Source of the DNA: Deltaproteobacteria bacterium | Lineage (GTDB): Bacteria; Desulfobacterota; Desulfomonilia; UBA1062 | DNA: 13,563 nucleotides | Assembly (NCBI GenBank): GCA_016934135.1 | Contig: JAFGTK010000009.1 | Span: 1-13,563, forward strand | Direction: 5' to 3' | In this document: one piece after another, positions 1-7,317 of the stretch | How the letters are laid out: each line of letters begins with the position of its first letter | Position numbering within the stretch: position 1 is the first letter of the stretch | The notes under the pieces: generated by a model | What the model saw: only the letters and a program-made list of their open reading frames with translations | Told to the model about the DNA's origin: nothing | Databases searched by the model: none | Made by a program: the position numbers and the translations under genes

Positions 1-693
1 CTCTACGGGAAGACAGGCATCGAAGAACTGCGTGTCTTCAAAAGACCTGGGATTTACCCTGTCAGATTTCACCAGCTCATCGACAAAGGCATAGTACAGG
101 TCCTTGTCGAGCGGGCAGTTGAGATAATCAGTGCTTTGAGGGTCCCATCTGGATCCGAAGAATGCATGTTCCATATCTATACTTTCTGCATCGACAATGG
201 GAGAGATTGCATCGTAGAAGAAAAGCCTGCCGGTTCCGGTGATGTCTGCGAGGTGCGAGGCAAGGGCATCAGATGTGAGCGGGCCGGTGGCTATTATGGT
301 GGGGATGCCGGGTTCTATCCGGGTGAATTCCTGCCTGTGAATCTCAATGAGATGGTGTGACCGGACAATATCTGTCAGTGTCTGAGCAAAGGCATCGCGG
401 TCAACTGCAAGGGCCTTGCCTGCCGGAACCTTTGTCATTTCTGCCGCCTTCAGCACCACCGAGCCGAGCTCGGCCATTTCCTTTTTCAGCAGTCCATGGG
501 CTGTAAGGGGATCGGTTCCTTTCAGCGAGTTGCTGCATACGAGTTCGCCCAGCAGATCTGTCTGGTGCGCAGGCGTTGATTTGACGGGACGCATCTCATA
601 CAGGTCAACCCCGATTCCACTTTGTGCAAGATGGTATGCTGCCTCGACACCTGCGAGACCGCCGCCTGCCACCGAGACCCTAGGTGGTCTCAT
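1..693 (-). CDS. trmFO: TrmFO, folate-dependent tRNA U54 methyltransferase (3' part outside window)
   Basis: The 231 codons visible are the N-terminal part; the reading frame runs off the left edge. TrmFO uses methylenetetrahydrofolate and FAD to make 5-methyluridine at position 54 of tRNA in the cytoplasm. Seen: an N-terminal dinucleotide-binding stretch (VAGGGLAGVEAAYHL, about residues 8-22), then the family blocks LYEMRPVKSTPAHQTD and ELVCSNSLKGTDPL, and further on FYDAISPIVDAESID and DYLNCPLDK. These are typical of TrmFO/Gid rather than of MnmG. The start ATG at 693 overlaps the end of topA by 14 bases and has no clear Shine-Dalgarno sequence, so translation is probably coupled to topA. 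Full-length relatives have roughly 430-450 residues, so about half is missing here only because of the window edge. Confidence 0.95.
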   Translation of the reverse strand, partial: MRPPRVSVAGGGLAGVEAAYHLAQSGIGVDLYEMRPVKSTPAHQTDLLGELVCSNSLKGTDPLTAHGLLKKEMAELGSVVLKAAEMTKVPAGKALAVDRDAFAQTLTDIVRSHHLIEIHRQEFTRIEPGIPTIIATGPLTSDALASHLADITGTGRLFFYDAISPIVDAESIDMEHAFFGSRWDPQSTDYLNCPLDKDLYYAFVDELVKSDRVNPRSFEDTQFFDACLPVE

Positions 694-3016
694 AATCGCA
701 TTCAGGGTTGGGGCACAGCTCTTTGCCGCCCTTTTTGACGAGGAAATCCGCTTGGCACTTCGGGCATTTCTTTTCGACGGGTTTTGTCCAGCTGATAAAT
801 GAACATTGGTTTTCCGTACAGGAATAGTACATCTTTCCCCGTTTCGATCTCTGCTGCACAATCTCACCCGTGCATCCGGGCACAGGACATTTAAGTCCCA
901 GCGGATAGGGCTGAATATTTTTGCACTTCGGGTAATTGCTGCAGGCCAGAAAAGGACCGAATCTGCCATGACGGATCACCAGTGGAGATCCGCACTTGTC
1001 GCATTTCTTGTCAGTGACCTCGGTCTTGTTTATGGGCTGTGTATTTTTACACTCGGGATACCTGCTGCAGGCCAGGAACGCTCCGAACTTGCCTCGTTTC
1101 ATGATCATGGGTGAACCGCATTTTTCACAGACCACATCGGTAGGTTCCGCTTCGGGCTGCTCCACTACCCTGATCGAACCGTTTTCATCCCTGATGAATT
1201 CCTTTGTGTTCTTGCAGTCGGGGTAGCCTGAGCATCCGAGAAAATGCCCGTTCTTTCCAAGTTTTATCAGAAGTTCCTTGCCGCATTTTTCACACGTGAT
1301 TCCCGACGGCCTGTTGACTGCACGCAGATTTTCCATCTGGTTCATGGCAAGTTCGTGTTCTGTGTTGTACGTCTCGTAGAATGAACTCATGGCCTTGCAA
1401 TAATCACTCTGGCCTTCTTCCAGATTGTCCAGGGAGTCTTCCATCTTGGCTGTGAAGCCGATGTCCAGGATATGCGGATAGTGTTTCACAAGCAGGTCGT
1501 TCACATCCCTGCCAAGTTCGGTGGGGATGAAGGTTCTCTGTTCTAGTTTTACATATCCCCTGTCCTGGATCGTGGAGATTATGGGGGCATAGGTGCTGGG
1601 CCTTCCGATTCCTTTTTCTTCAAGCTCCTTGATCAGGCTTGCCTCTGTATAGCGTGCGGGAGGTTGAGTGAAATGCTGTTTGTCGGTTATGTCTTCAAGA
1701 ATGAGCCGGTCTCCTTCGGTGATGGAATCGGGCAGGAGTGCATCGGTATCTTTATCATCGGGTACACGGTATGCCCTTAAAAAGCCGTCAAACTTCATGA
1801 TCGAACCGTTTGAGCGCAGCCCTACCTCGCCTGCCGAGACGTCCACCACGGTCTGGTCAAAGGCTGCAGAGTTCATCTGGGATGCGATAAACCGCTTCCA
1901 GATAAGGTCATACAGGGCATACTGGTCTTTTGAGAGGAAAGACTTCACGCCCTCAGGGGTGTTGGCCAAGTCCGTAGGCCTGATGGCTTCGTGTGCCTCC
2001 TGAGCGGATTTTTTGGCCTTGTATTGTCTGGACTTTTCCGGAAGGTAGTCCTTTCCGTATTCCGCAGGGATAAAGTCCCGGGCCTGTTTTATGGCTTCAC
2101 CGGATACAACCGGAGAATCTGTTCTCATATATGTTATAAGACCGGATATCTCATTTTTGCCGATGGCGATCCCCTCGTAGAGCTGCTGGGCGATCATCAT
2201 GGTCTTCTTTGCAGAAAAACGAAGCCTGGTCGATGCTGCCTGCTGAAGGGTCGAGGTTATGAACGGAGGAAGAGGGTGCTTATACCTGACCTGTTTCTTG
2301 ATCTTGTCTATAATGATTTCCTGAGCTTGTTTAATGGCATCGACTATTGCCCTGGCAGTTTCTTCATCAGGGATCTCTTTGGGATTTACCACCTTTGTAG
2401 TGAACGTCTCCCCTGTTGAAGTCTTAACAGCGACATCGATGGTCCAGTATTCTTTTGGGACAAATTGCTCGATTTCCTCCTGGCGCATGCAGATGAGACG
2501 CACGGCAACAGACTGCACCCTTCCGCCCGACAGACCCCGTCTTACCTTTCTCCACAGCAGAGGGCTCATGGTGTACCCCACAATCCTGTCCATCACCCTC
2601 CTTGCCTTCTGTGCTTCATAGAGGGATCTGTTTAACTGCTGGGGATGTTCCAGTGCCTCCTGAATGGCCTTTTTCGTGATTTCGTGAAAGATAATGCGGC
2701 CCACTGTTGAATCGGGTTTTTTCAGTTCCTCCGCAACATGCCATGCTATGGCCTCGCCTTCACGGTCAGGGTCGGATGCCAGGTAGATATGATCAGCCGA
2801 CGATGCCTTGCTTCGGAGTTTCTTTACGATATCCCGCTTGTCGGGTTTAACCTTATAGTTCGGTTCAAAACCGTTCTCTATATCAACACCGAGTACGCTC
2901 TTAGGCAGGTCCTTGATGTGCCCCATGGTGGCCTCGATCTCATAGTCCTTTCCAAGATATCTCTTAATGGTGCGTGCCTTTGTAGGCGACTCAACGATTA
3001 CCAGCGATTTACCCAT
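680..3016 (-). CDS. topA: DNA topoisomerase I (type IA)
   Basis: A 778-residue type IA topoisomerase that relaxes negative supercoils by nicking one strand. Seen in order: an N-terminal TOPRIM domain with VIVESPTKARTI (Glu9) and the acidic motif DPDREGEA (Asp82, Asp84, Glu86); the 5Y-CAP region with catalytic Tyr296 in GLITYMRTDS; the conserved SAQEAHEAIRPTD block; and GIGRPSTYAPII. From about residue 575 to the end there are five Cys4 zinc motifs: three close repeats of the CEKCGSP...CSRYPEC type, then CPVPGC...CTENQC and a terminal CPKC...CPNPEC. They are thought to bind single-stranded DNA or RNA polymerase. The ATG at 3016 has a good ribosome site (AAGGAG, inside the end of dprA). It overlaps dprA by 8 bases and trmFO by 14, so the three genes form one operon. 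Confidence 0.98.
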   Translation of the reverse strand: MGKSLVIVESPTKARTIKRYLGKDYEIEATMGHIKDLPKSVLGVDIENGFEPNYKVKPDKRDIVKKLRSKASSADHIYLASDPDREGEAIAWHVAEELKKPDSTVGRIIFHEITKKAIQEALEHPQQLNRSLYEAQKARRVMDRIVGYTMSPLLWRKVRRGLSGGRVQSVAVRLICMRQEEIEQFVPKEYWTIDVAVKTSTGETFTTKVVNPKEIPDEETARAIVDAIKQAQEIIIDKIKKQVRYKHPLPPFITSTLQQAASTRLRFSAKKTMMIAQQLYEGIAIGKNEISGLITYMRTDSPVVSGEAIKQARDFIPAEYGKDYLPEKSRQYKAKKSAQEAHEAIRPTDLANTPEGVKSFLSKDQYALYDLIWKRFIASQMNSAAFDQTVVDVSAGEVGLRSNGSIMKFDGFLRAYRVPDDKDTDALLPDSITEGDRLILEDITDKQHFTQPPARYTEASLIKELEEKGIGRPSTYAPIISTIQDRGYVKLEQRTFIPTELGRDVNDLLVKHYPHILDIGFTAKMEDSLDNLEEGQSDYCKAMSSFYETYNTEHELAMNQMENLRAVNRPSGITCEKCGKELLIKLGKNGHFLGCSGYPDCKNTKEFIRDENGSIRVVEQPEAEPTDVVCEKCGSPMIMKRGKFGAFLACSRYPECKNTQPINKTEVTDKKCDKCGSPLVIRHGRFGPFLACSNYPKCKNIQPYPLGLKCPVPGCTGEIVQQRSKRGKMYYSCTENQCSFISWTKPVEKKCPKCQADFLVKKGGKELCPNPECDYETT

Positions 3017-4103
3017 CTTTGCTCCTTGAAATGAATCTGTTTCCTTCTACCTTTATGATTTCACCTGAGAGTTCCAGCATGCTTATTTTAGGTATGAGCT
3101 TCACGGCAGTAATATTAAGCTCTTGTGCGATATCTTCAATACACATTGCCCTGCCTGTACAGAGATTGATGATATCGTTGCCGCTTTCGCACGCTCTTTC
3201 GGTATCTTTGATGAATCCCTTTATCTGTGGTGCGATCTCCATGATCACATCTTGTGCATCCCTGACCAATATGGCCCCTTGACGGATGAGGTGATGAGGT
3301 CCCTGCGACCTGATATCGGTAACCGCACCAGGGACAGCCATTACCATCTTTCCCTGTTCCCCTGCCTGGCGCGCAGTAATGAGCGCGCCAGATTTGCCGG
3401 CCGCCTCGATTACAACGACTGCCGTTGAAAGCGCGGAAATAATCCTGTTCCTCCTCGGAAAGTTTCCGGCCTCCGGCGGGGTGCCGGGCGGGAATTCCGA
3501 AATGACCGCACCTTTTTGCACTATCTGTTCGGACAACCCTGCATTTTCCGGCGGATAGATAATGTCGAGACCGGAACCGAGGACACCTGCAGTCTTTGCT
3601 ATACCTTTCAGCGCCCCCTTGTGAGCACAGGTATCGATGCCGCGCGCCATCCCCGACACTACCGATATGCCGCTGATGCTGAGATCACGAGCCATGCGAT
3701 GTGCCATTTCCTTTCCATAGTGCGATGGAGACCTTGTTCCAACAATGGCAACAGCAGGCTGGAGATCATCGATCGATCCCCTGATATATAACGCCACAGG
3801 GGGATCCGCTATATGTCTTAATGCCTCTGGATATGACGGGTCGCCCATGCCGATTACCGTTGCCCCAAGCCTGTCAAGGCAGGCCGAAACCTTTTCTATC
3901 GCTTCACTGTCAACGCCTTTGGCAAGGCTTTTTGCCTGGGCAGTATTCAGTATGCCCATTTCTTTGATCCTGGATACCGGGGCAGCGAGTATGTTCTCAG
4001 GGGTCTTGAAGATCTCCAGAAGCTTCCTGGCTGTTATAGGCCCGATATTGGGAATGAGATCCAGGCTGATCCACGCCTTTGTATGATCCATTAAATCTAC
4101 CAT
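3009..4103 (-). CDS. dprA: DNA-processing protein DprA (Smf)
   Basis: A 364-residue DprA/Smf protein, which binds incoming single-stranded DNA and loads RecA during transformation; in many non-competent bacteria its role is unclear. Seen: an N-terminal helix-hairpin-helix-like region (IPNIGPITARKLLEIF, residues 17-32); the Rossmann-like DprA core with AIVGTRSPSHYG (119-130), VSGMARGIDTCAHKGAL (149-165), GSGLDIIYPPEN and FPRRNRIISALS; and a C-terminal winged-helix-like segment (IEDIAQELNI). The start at 4103 is chosen because a promoter-like element ends a few bases upstream; an in-frame ATG at 4091 is the alternative. Neither has a Shine-Dalgarno sequence, so the mRNA may have a very short leader. 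It is the first gene of the dprA-topA-trmFO operon, an order found in many bacteria. Confidence 0.96.
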   Translation of the reverse strand: MVDLMDHTKAWISLDLIPNIGPITARKLLEIFKTPENILAAPVSRIKEMGILNTAQAKSLAKGVDSEAIEKVSACLDRLGATVIGMGDPSYPEALRHIADPPVALYIRGSIDDLQPAVAIVGTRSPSHYGKEMAHRMARDLSISGISVVSGMARGIDTCAHKGALKGIAKTAGVLGSGLDIIYPPENAGLSEQIVQKGAVISEFPPGTPPEAGNFPRRNRIISALSTAVVVIEAAGKSGALITARQAGEQGKMVMAVPGAVTDIRSQGPHHLIRQGAILVRDAQDVIMEIAPQIKGFIKDTERACESGNDIINLCTGRAMCIEDIAQELNITAVKLIPKISMLELSGEIIKVEGNRFISRSKDG

Positions 4104-4118
4104 ATCTTAGAATTTGGC

Positions 4119-4148
4119 AAGGTATCGGAACTGGATACTTTCTGTCAA
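4119..4148 (-). promoter_or_regulatory. Probable sigma70 promoter for dprA-topA-trmFO
   Basis: On the minus strand a perfect TTGACA (4148-4143) is followed after 18 bases by a weak -10, TACCTT (4124-4119). Transcription would start about 7 bases further, near 4112, leaving only about 9 untranslated bases before the dprA ATG. This fits the missing ribosome-binding site. The -10 match is poor, so the call is tentative. Confidence 0.4.
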
Positions 4149-4330
4149 GAAGGTTTATCTTCAAAAAGATTCACCCTGCATCTGAACGATACTCTATCCA
4201 AGACGGACATGTCACACTCGGGAAATCAACATTGAGTGGATAACCTGTTTATTTACATTGAGTTTTTTTTAAAATATTTTTTCATGAATACCGATAAAGT
4301 GAGATATTTGAATTTAAGGGGGTTGGAAAA

Positions 4331-5251
4331 ATGAAATTTACCTTGCGATGGTCTTTCATGTTAAGCCTGTTGGTCTTGCTTGGATTCTCGAACAGCATGG
4401 GCATGAATGTCAGCTTAACAGCGGGTGCAGGTTTTTTGGACGGACATATTCAAAAGGAAGTCAGCGATACCTATGTCAATACGGACGGAACACCCGGTGA
4501 TCAGGTCGTATCGCATGAAGTCCGTTTCCCGGCAGATTCCAATGCAGCCTCTGTGCGGGCAGAGACAGAGATAGGCAGGTTCAAGCTGACCCTTGATGCA
4601 ACCAGGAATATGAACAAGGGCTCCGGAAGGATCAAGGAAGGTATCTGGGAAGTATCCAATTGAGCATGCAGTGAGGAAATCTACTCGGTGAGTAGATCAG
4701 AATACAAGGCATTGCTCCTCGATGCAAAAGCAGGATATTCGGTTTATACTGAGAAAGACAGTACGTTCTGGGTCGGCCTGGGCTATTCAAGCCTCGATCT
4801 CGAATATGACGTCTCGGATTTGAACAGGGTATACGTGTCTCAGGTATATCCGGGAGCAGCAGGGAATGTGTTCGGCGATTACAGGACGTATGAGGCAACC
4901 TATAAGATGCCTTATCTTGGCGCATGGTTCGACATGAAGTATAAAAAAATATTCACCGGCAGCGTAGGTATCGGATGGTCGCCTGTTGTAAAGACAGACA
5001 GTGAAGACCATTTCATCAACTACGATACCCTGTACGAAGCCGAGGGTAAGGGAAACGCCTATATGATAGAGATCAAGGGCGATTATCATTTTGCCAGGAT
5101 ATTTACAGTCGGCATGAGTTTCAATTACACCAAGATCAATACTCATGGTGAGGAGGAACAATACGATTCATATGCCCTTACAAGGACTATCGACTACAGA
5201 GACTATACAGAGGTAATGCGGACCCTCATTAATATAGGGATCTCATTCTAG
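4331..5251 (+). CDS. Omptin-like outer-membrane beta-barrel protein with one in-frame TGA (recoded or broken)
   Basis: The frame is open for 306 codons except for a TGA at codon 111 (4661-4663). Under the standard code the pieces are 4331-4663 and, from a GTG without a signal peptide, 4688-5251; both are in the same frame, so only the one codon interrupts the gene. An N-terminal signal peptide (hydrophobic core WSFMLSLLVLLGF, likely cut near residue 24), alternating amphipathic strands and a terminal Phe indicate an outer-membrane barrel. The length and the block YKMPYLGAWFDMKY (191-204), followed by TDSEDHFINYD (222-232), resemble omptins such as OmpT (from memory, FKMPYIG and NDEHYD). The catalytic His may be His227, but the Asp two residues before it is Glu225, and the first catalytic Asp pair is not recognisable. 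Protease activity is therefore doubtful. The ribosome site AAGGGGG precedes the ATG. The frame is certain; the family is moderately sure. Confidence 0.65.
4662..4717 (+). promoter_or_regulatory. SECIS-like RNA hairpin immediately after the in-frame TGA
   Basis: ATCTACTC (4679-4686) pairs perfectly with GAGTAGAT (4690-4697) around a GGT triloop (4687-4689), the loop starting 24 bases after the TGA. A second helix pairs GAGCATGC (4662-4669, starting inside the TGA) with GCATTGCTC (4709-4717), leaving one bulged U. Between them lies an internal loop of 9 and 11 bases. As recalled, bacterial SECIS elements need an upper stem of at least 4 bp, a G in the first two loop bases, and a loop about 16-37 bases after UGA; this fits. 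The structure is seen, the function is inferred. Confidence 0.45.
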
Positions 5252-5395
5252 GTACCTTTTCCATATCCATACTATTGAGTATGAGAGATTGTCCCTTGTT
5301 TCAGGGATGTGAGTGAATCACGGCATGTAATATTATCAAGGGTGGTTTTTCCGGATTGTCCCGGTGTATTTCGTTTGGAAACATCCAGAAAAGTC
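5252..5395. other. Intergenic segment before the ior promoter
   Basis: There is no gene in this stretch. Two small hairpins follow the omptin-like gene: CATACT/AGTATG (5268-5283, loop ATTG) and TCCCT/AGGGA (5292-5307). Neither is followed by a T-run, so neither is a convincing terminator. Confidence 0.4.
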
Positions 5396-5426
5396 TTGAC
5401 AGAAAAAACCTATCTATAGATATAAT
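5396..5426 (+). promoter_or_regulatory. Consensus-box promoter of the leader peptide and ior operon
   Basis: Perfect TTGACA (5396-5401) and perfect TATAAT (5421-5426) are separated by 19 bases, two more than the optimum. The spacer and -10 overlap a 12-base perfect palindrome, TATCTATAGATA (5411-5422). A long spacer with a dyad recalls promoters of MerR-type activators, though the dyad is not centred in the spacer. Initiation 7-8 bases after the -10 would fall at or next to the A of the leader-peptide ATG (5434), implying a leaderless mRNA. Confidence 0.75.
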
Positions 5427-5433
5427 GCCCGCC

Positions 5434-5508
5434 ATGTCTCAAAGAACATTGGAAGTTCCGGCCTATTATTTTTTTACCTTTTTTAAGGAGTGGATGCTTC
5501 GCCCATAG
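5434..5508 (+). CDS. Aromatic-rich leader peptide of a Phe/Tyr attenuator (24 aa)
   Basis: A 24-codon reading frame starts at the ATG at 5434 and ends at TAG 5506-5508. Residues 11-20 are YYFFTFFKEW: two Tyr (both TAT), four Phe (all TTT) and one Trp within ten codons. This closely resembles control regions of classical leader peptides such as PheL, although I do not recognise this peptide itself. Its job would be to stall the ribosome when charged tRNA-Tyr or tRNA-Phe is scarce. There is no Shine-Dalgarno sequence; the predicted transcription start coincides with the ATG, so it is probably translated as a leaderless message. An in-frame ATG at 5425 lies inside the -10 box and is unlikely to be used. 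The stop codon lies inside antiterminator strand 2, as expected for ribosome-controlled attenuation. Confidence 0.8.
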   Translation: MSQRTLEVPAYYFFTFFKEWMLRP

Positions 5509-5545
5509 GCCAGGGTCCTGACTGAGGAAGATAAAGGCCGTGGGC
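5460..5545 (+). promoter_or_regulatory. Attenuator: mutually exclusive antiterminator pairings 1:2 and 2:3
   Basis: Strand 1 GGCCTAT (5460-5466, overlapping the first Tyr codon) is a perfect 7-base complement of ATAGGCC (5505-5511) in strand 2. Strand 2, GCCCATAGGCC (5501-5511), can instead pair with strand 3, GGCCGTGGGC (5536-5545), through 10 bp with one bulged A (5507). Strand 3 is also the left arm of the terminator. A ribosome stalled on the Tyr/Phe codons (5464-5484) covers strand 1 and frees strand 2, so 2:3 forms and transcription continues. A ribosome reaching TAG (5506) covers strand 2, so the terminator forms; with no translation 1:2 forms and the terminator also folds. Confidence 0.8.
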
Positions 5546-5566
5546 AAAAGCCATGGCCTTTTTTTT
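5533..5566 (+). terminator. Intrinsic terminator in the ior leader (attenuator stem 3:4)
   Basis: AAAGGCCGTGG (5533-5543) pairs with CCATGGCCTTT (5551-5561), 11 bp including one G-U, around a loop GCAAAAG. A run of eight T residues spans 5559-5566. It ends 23 bases before the iorA start, with no gene between other than the leader peptide, so it must regulate read-through into iorA. Confidence 0.9.
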
Positions 5567-5589
5567 ATATCTGCACAAGGGGAACTACG

Positions 5590-7317
5590 ATGAAGAAGAT
5601 GTTAAGTGGAAATGAGGCGATTGCCAGGGGGGCGTATGAGGCAGGGGTCTCTTTCGCTTCCGCCTACCCGGGCACACCAAGTACCGAGGTGCTTGAAACC
5701 ATTGCAAAAGAGTATCCTCTGATCCATGCGGAATGGACACCTAACGAGAAGGTCGCCCTGGAAGTGGCAGCAGGTGCATCCTATGCCGGTGCCAGGACCA
5801 TTGCAGTAATGAAGCACGTCGGGGTCAATGTTGCGGCGGACCCTCTCATGACATTGCCCTATACACTTATCAGGGGAGGGCTTGTCCTTGTGAGTGCCGA
5901 TGATCCGGAGCTGTTTTCTTCACAGAACGAGCAGGATAACAGGCATTACGCACGTTTTGCAAAGATACCCATGCTGGAGCCCTCGTCCTCTCAGGAGGCA
6001 AAAGATTTCATGATCGAGGCAATCAGGATCTCAGAGAAGTATGAAACCCCTGTGATGCTCCGGACAACGACGAGGATCTCACATTCCATGGGTGTCGTAG
6101 ACCTTGGCGGGGCTGCAGAGCAGAAGGAACCCACAATAGAAAGGCATCCTGCGCAGTGGGTCATGCTTCCTGCCAATGCACGCAGGCGTCATCCGGTCAT
6201 TGAAGAGCGCATCCGCTCGTTGAGGGCATACTCGAACACCTCTTCACTCAACAGTATGGAGATGGCTGACACATCTATAGGCATCATATCTTCGGGGGTT
6301 GCCTATCAATATGCGCGGGAGGTGTTTCCCGAGGCCTCATTCCTGAAGCTCGGCATGCCATATCCGCTCCCTGATGAAACCATCAGGGATTTTGCTGCAA
6401 AGGTCGATGAACTCTGGGTAGTCGAAGAGCTTGACGGGTTTATCGAAGAACAGGTAAAGGCCATGGGCATTGCCTGTCATGGAAAGGACAGGCTTCCCCT
6501 GTGCGGGGAACTTAACCCCGATATTATCAGAAATGCCATAACCGGAAATGCCCCAGAGAGCATCAAAGAGCATGTACTGCCGGGAAGGCCGCCGAGCATG
6601 TGTCCTGGGTGTCCTCACCGAAGCCTGCTGTGGGCGCTCAAGAGGAGCAAGTGTTTTATAGCAGGAGATATCGGATGCTATACCCTGGGGTTTCTTCCGC
6701 CTCTGGACGCTATCGATACATGTTTATGCATGGGCGCCGGCATAAACCATGCCCATGGCATGTCCAAGGTCTTCGGCGCGGGAAAAGAAAAGATTGCAGC
6801 GGTCATCGGAGACTCGACCTTTTTCCATTCCGGCATTACCGGGCTTGCCAACCTGGCATACAATAACGGCGCTGCCGTGATCGTGATCCTCGATAACAGG
6901 ACAACCGCCATGACCGGGTCGCAGAACCATCCGGGCACCGGCATAACCATCAGGGGCGAGCAGACAACCCATCTGGATCTGGAACAGCTTGTCAGGGCTC
7001 TGGGTATCACCTGGGTGCGGACCATCGACCCGTACGATGTAAAGAATACAAGGAAAGAGATCAGGGAGGCACTTGAATATAAAGGCCCTGCCGTGATTAT
7101 CTCCAAGGCACCGTGTGTGCTGCTGAAATCCAGGGCCGTATCCGGCAGAAAGCTTTATGTGGATCCTGACATTTGCACGGGGTGCAAGGTGTGCATCGGG
7201 CTGGGATGCCCGGCGATCGAGTTCAAGGATGAAAAGGCATCCATCAATGATATGTGTGTCGGGTGCGGCGTCTGCTCTGACCTGTGCGGTGTGAATGCGA
7301 TTGGAGGTGAGAAATGA
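5590..7317 (+). CDS. iorA: Indolepyruvate (arylpyruvate):ferredoxin oxidoreductase, alpha subunit
   Basis: The 575-residue catalytic subunit of IOR. Reaction: arylpyruvate + CoA + oxidised ferredoxin to and from arylacetyl-CoA + CO2 + reduced ferredoxin, in the cytoplasm. Seen: an N-terminal pyruvate-oxidoreductase-like domain (SGNEAIARGAYEAGV, SAYPGTPSTEVLE); CPGCPHRS (Cys338, Cys341); a thiamine-diphosphate motif from GDSTFFHSG (407) to LDNRTTAMTG (Asn436); and a C-terminal 2x[4Fe-4S] ferredoxin domain with Cys529, 532, 535, 540 and Cys556, 559, 562, 566. The ribosome site AAGGGGAA sits 5-12 bases before the ATG. The stop overlaps iorB by 4 bases (ATGA). Expression appears controlled by the upstream Phe/Tyr attenuator. 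The reaction is reversible; IOR is usually read as catabolic, but the attenuator suggests synthesis of arylpyruvates here. The exact aromatic substrate cannot be told from sequence. Confidence 0.95.
   Translation: MKKMLSGNEAIARGAYEAGVSFASAYPGTPSTEVLETIAKEYPLIHAEWTPNEKVALEVAAGASYAGARTIAVMKHVGVNVAADPLMTLPYTLIRGGLVLVSADDPELFSSQNEQDNRHYARFAKIPMLEPSSSQEAKDFMIEAIRISEKYETPVMLRTTTRISHSMGVVDLGGAAEQKEPTIERHPAQWVMLPANARRRHPVIEERIRSLRAYSNTSSLNSMEMADTSIGIISSGVAYQYAREVFPEASFLKLGMPYPLPDETIRDFAAKVDELWVVEELDGFIEEQVKAMGIACHGKDRLPLCGELNPDIIRNAITGNAPESIKEHVLPGRPPSMCPGCPHRSLLWALKRSKCFIAGDIGCYTLGFLPPLDAIDTCLCMGAGINHAHGMSKVFGAGKEKIAAVIGDSTFFHSGITGLANLAYNNGAAVIVILDNRTTAMTGSQNHPGTGITIRGEQTTHLDLEQLVRALGITWVRTIDPYDVKNTRKEIREALEYKGPAVIISKAPCVLLKSRAVSGRKLYVDPDICTGCKVCIGLGCPAIEFKDEKASINDMCVGCGVCSDLCGVNAIGGEK

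Noticed and set aside
136..360. Small plus-strand frame at the window start
   Set aside because: It is antisense to trmFO, whose protein motifs are continuous through this stretch.
416..1226. Plus-strand open frames opposite trmFO and topA
   Set aside because: They lie antisense to strongly recognisable coding sequence, have no ribosome sites and show no family features.
4661..4663. TGA read as Trp through an alternative genetic code
   Set aside because: iorA, iorB and dctQ in the same window end with TGA at positions matching normal family lengths, so TGA is a stop codon in this organism.
5427..5570. Leader RNA as 6S RNA, SRP RNA or a metabolite riboswitch
   Set aside because: No conserved SRP or known riboswitch core was recognised, and the aromatic-codon leader peptide plus 1:2/2:3/3:4 pairings explain the structure better.
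6678..7106. Minus-strand frame inside iorA
   Set aside because: It is a shadow of the iorA thiamine-diphosphate domain, with low-complexity composition and no supporting signals.
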